The translations under genes were made by a program, and so were the position numbers. Source: Daphnia carinata (lineage: Eukaryota > Arthropoda > Branchiopoda > Diplostraca > Daphniidae). Taken from it: a stretch of DNA of 64,000 nucleotides. The stretch spans positions 7,749,357 to 7,813,356 of the forward strand of contig NC_081340.1 of the NCBI RefSeq assembly GCF_022539665.2, given 5' to 3'. Below are positions 63,601 to 64,000 of this stretch, piece after piece (the first letter of the stretch is position 1; the number at the start of each line of letters is the position of its first letter). The notes beneath the pieces are model-generated. The model worked only from the letters and a program-made list of their open reading frames with translations, had not been told where the DNA came from and did no database searches.

Positions 63601-64000
63601 ATGGAATAATTAGCGCAAGCTATTTCTTTCGACGTTTTAACTATTAGGGCAACACATGATTGATCCCTGCAGACCAGTTTGGCAAATTATCCGTAGGTAG
63701 CGCTAATTGGCAATCCAATAACAATGGGCCCCTGCAGACGGGACCTTAAGGCCAGTCTCGTTTATGCAACTTGAAAGGTCATGGTCTTCACTCAAATAAT
63801 TTACATGGTATTTTTCTATCGTGCGCCTCTCGTTTGGGGGCACACAGCGGCCCCATTTCGATGACTCGCTAAATAAACGTGCCCCCCCCCCCCCCCAGAA
63901 AATGAACTGAATTGTTGAACGTGGACGTGCAAGCGACGCAACGTCACCTGAGAAGACGGCCAGCTATTAGATCGTGTATAAAAGATCAGTTGCCATGACA

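Larger units (their letters stand above)
58159..64000 (+). other. Shal intron 2 (continues beyond the window)
   Basis: No further Shal exon (S3, voltage sensor, pore) is present. The sequence is non-coding with TTTG repeats at the donor, long A or T runs, poly-G or poly-C runs, GT and GA arrays, and A-rich purine tracts near 59470-59540. No other gene was recognised on either strand. Confidence 0.65.

Noticed and set aside
36448-64000. Transposable element insertion as the cause of the large gene-poor region
   Set aside because: No terminal repeats, transposase or reverse transcriptase fragments were found in any frame; the content is simple repeats.

Overview
The window is animal nuclear DNA: genes are split by spliceosomal introns with GT-AG borders and encode metazoan nuclear and neuronal proteins. 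The introns are very short (mostly 55-110 bp), and the Kv4 amino terminus is arthropod Shal-like. Together these suggest a small-genome arthropod, most likely a branchiopod crustacean such as Daphnia. The species is inferred, not proven. All exon borders were assembled by hand from splice signals, reading phase and known protein families.

Positions 1-30,000 form a gene-dense block entirely on the minus strand. From left to right it holds: the 3' part of a cyclophilin B-type peptidyl-prolyl isomerase (1-866); a C2H2 zinc-finger gene (about 1880-3290); the checkpoint kinase ATR (4637-13093, 13 exons, 2553 aa); the helicase ZNFX1 (14014-22326, 20 exons, 2359 aa); an ATF7IP/windei-type SETDB1 cofactor (23281-25373, 7 exons, 522 aa); and two more C2H2 genes (26482-27934 and 28532-29892). 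A decayed relative of the zinc-finger genes lies at 31144-31581, with a second decayed exon beside it at 31669-31959. The zinc-finger genes at 1880 and 26482 and the relic share an unfamiliar carboxy-terminal helical domain of about 130 residues.

From 33.4 kb the recognised genes are on the plus strand. UBA3, the catalytic subunit of the NEDD8-activating enzyme, is complete (33387-36447, 9 exons, 438 aa), and its second intron looks like a minor-spliceosome (U12) intron. The Kv4 potassium channel gene Shal then starts at 47588. Its first coding exon gives the N-terminal KChIP-binding segment and the start of T1. A 9.8 kb intron follows, then exon 2 (57519-58158) carries the rest of T1, S1 and S2. 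The remainder of Shal lies beyond 64,000.

From about 36.5 kb the sequence changes character. It is gene-poor and dense in poly-A/T tracts, GT and GA microsatellites, and poly-G/poly-C runs of ten or more bases that are almost absent to the left. Putative 5' untranslated exons lie near 42.5-43.2 kb.

Functionally, ZNFX1 (small-RNA and antiviral RNA silencing), ATF7IP (H3K9 methylation through SETDB1) and the zinc-finger genes make a silencing-flavoured neighbourhood beside the DNA-damage kinase ATR. No tRNA, rRNA, CRISPR array or recognisable intact transposon was seen.
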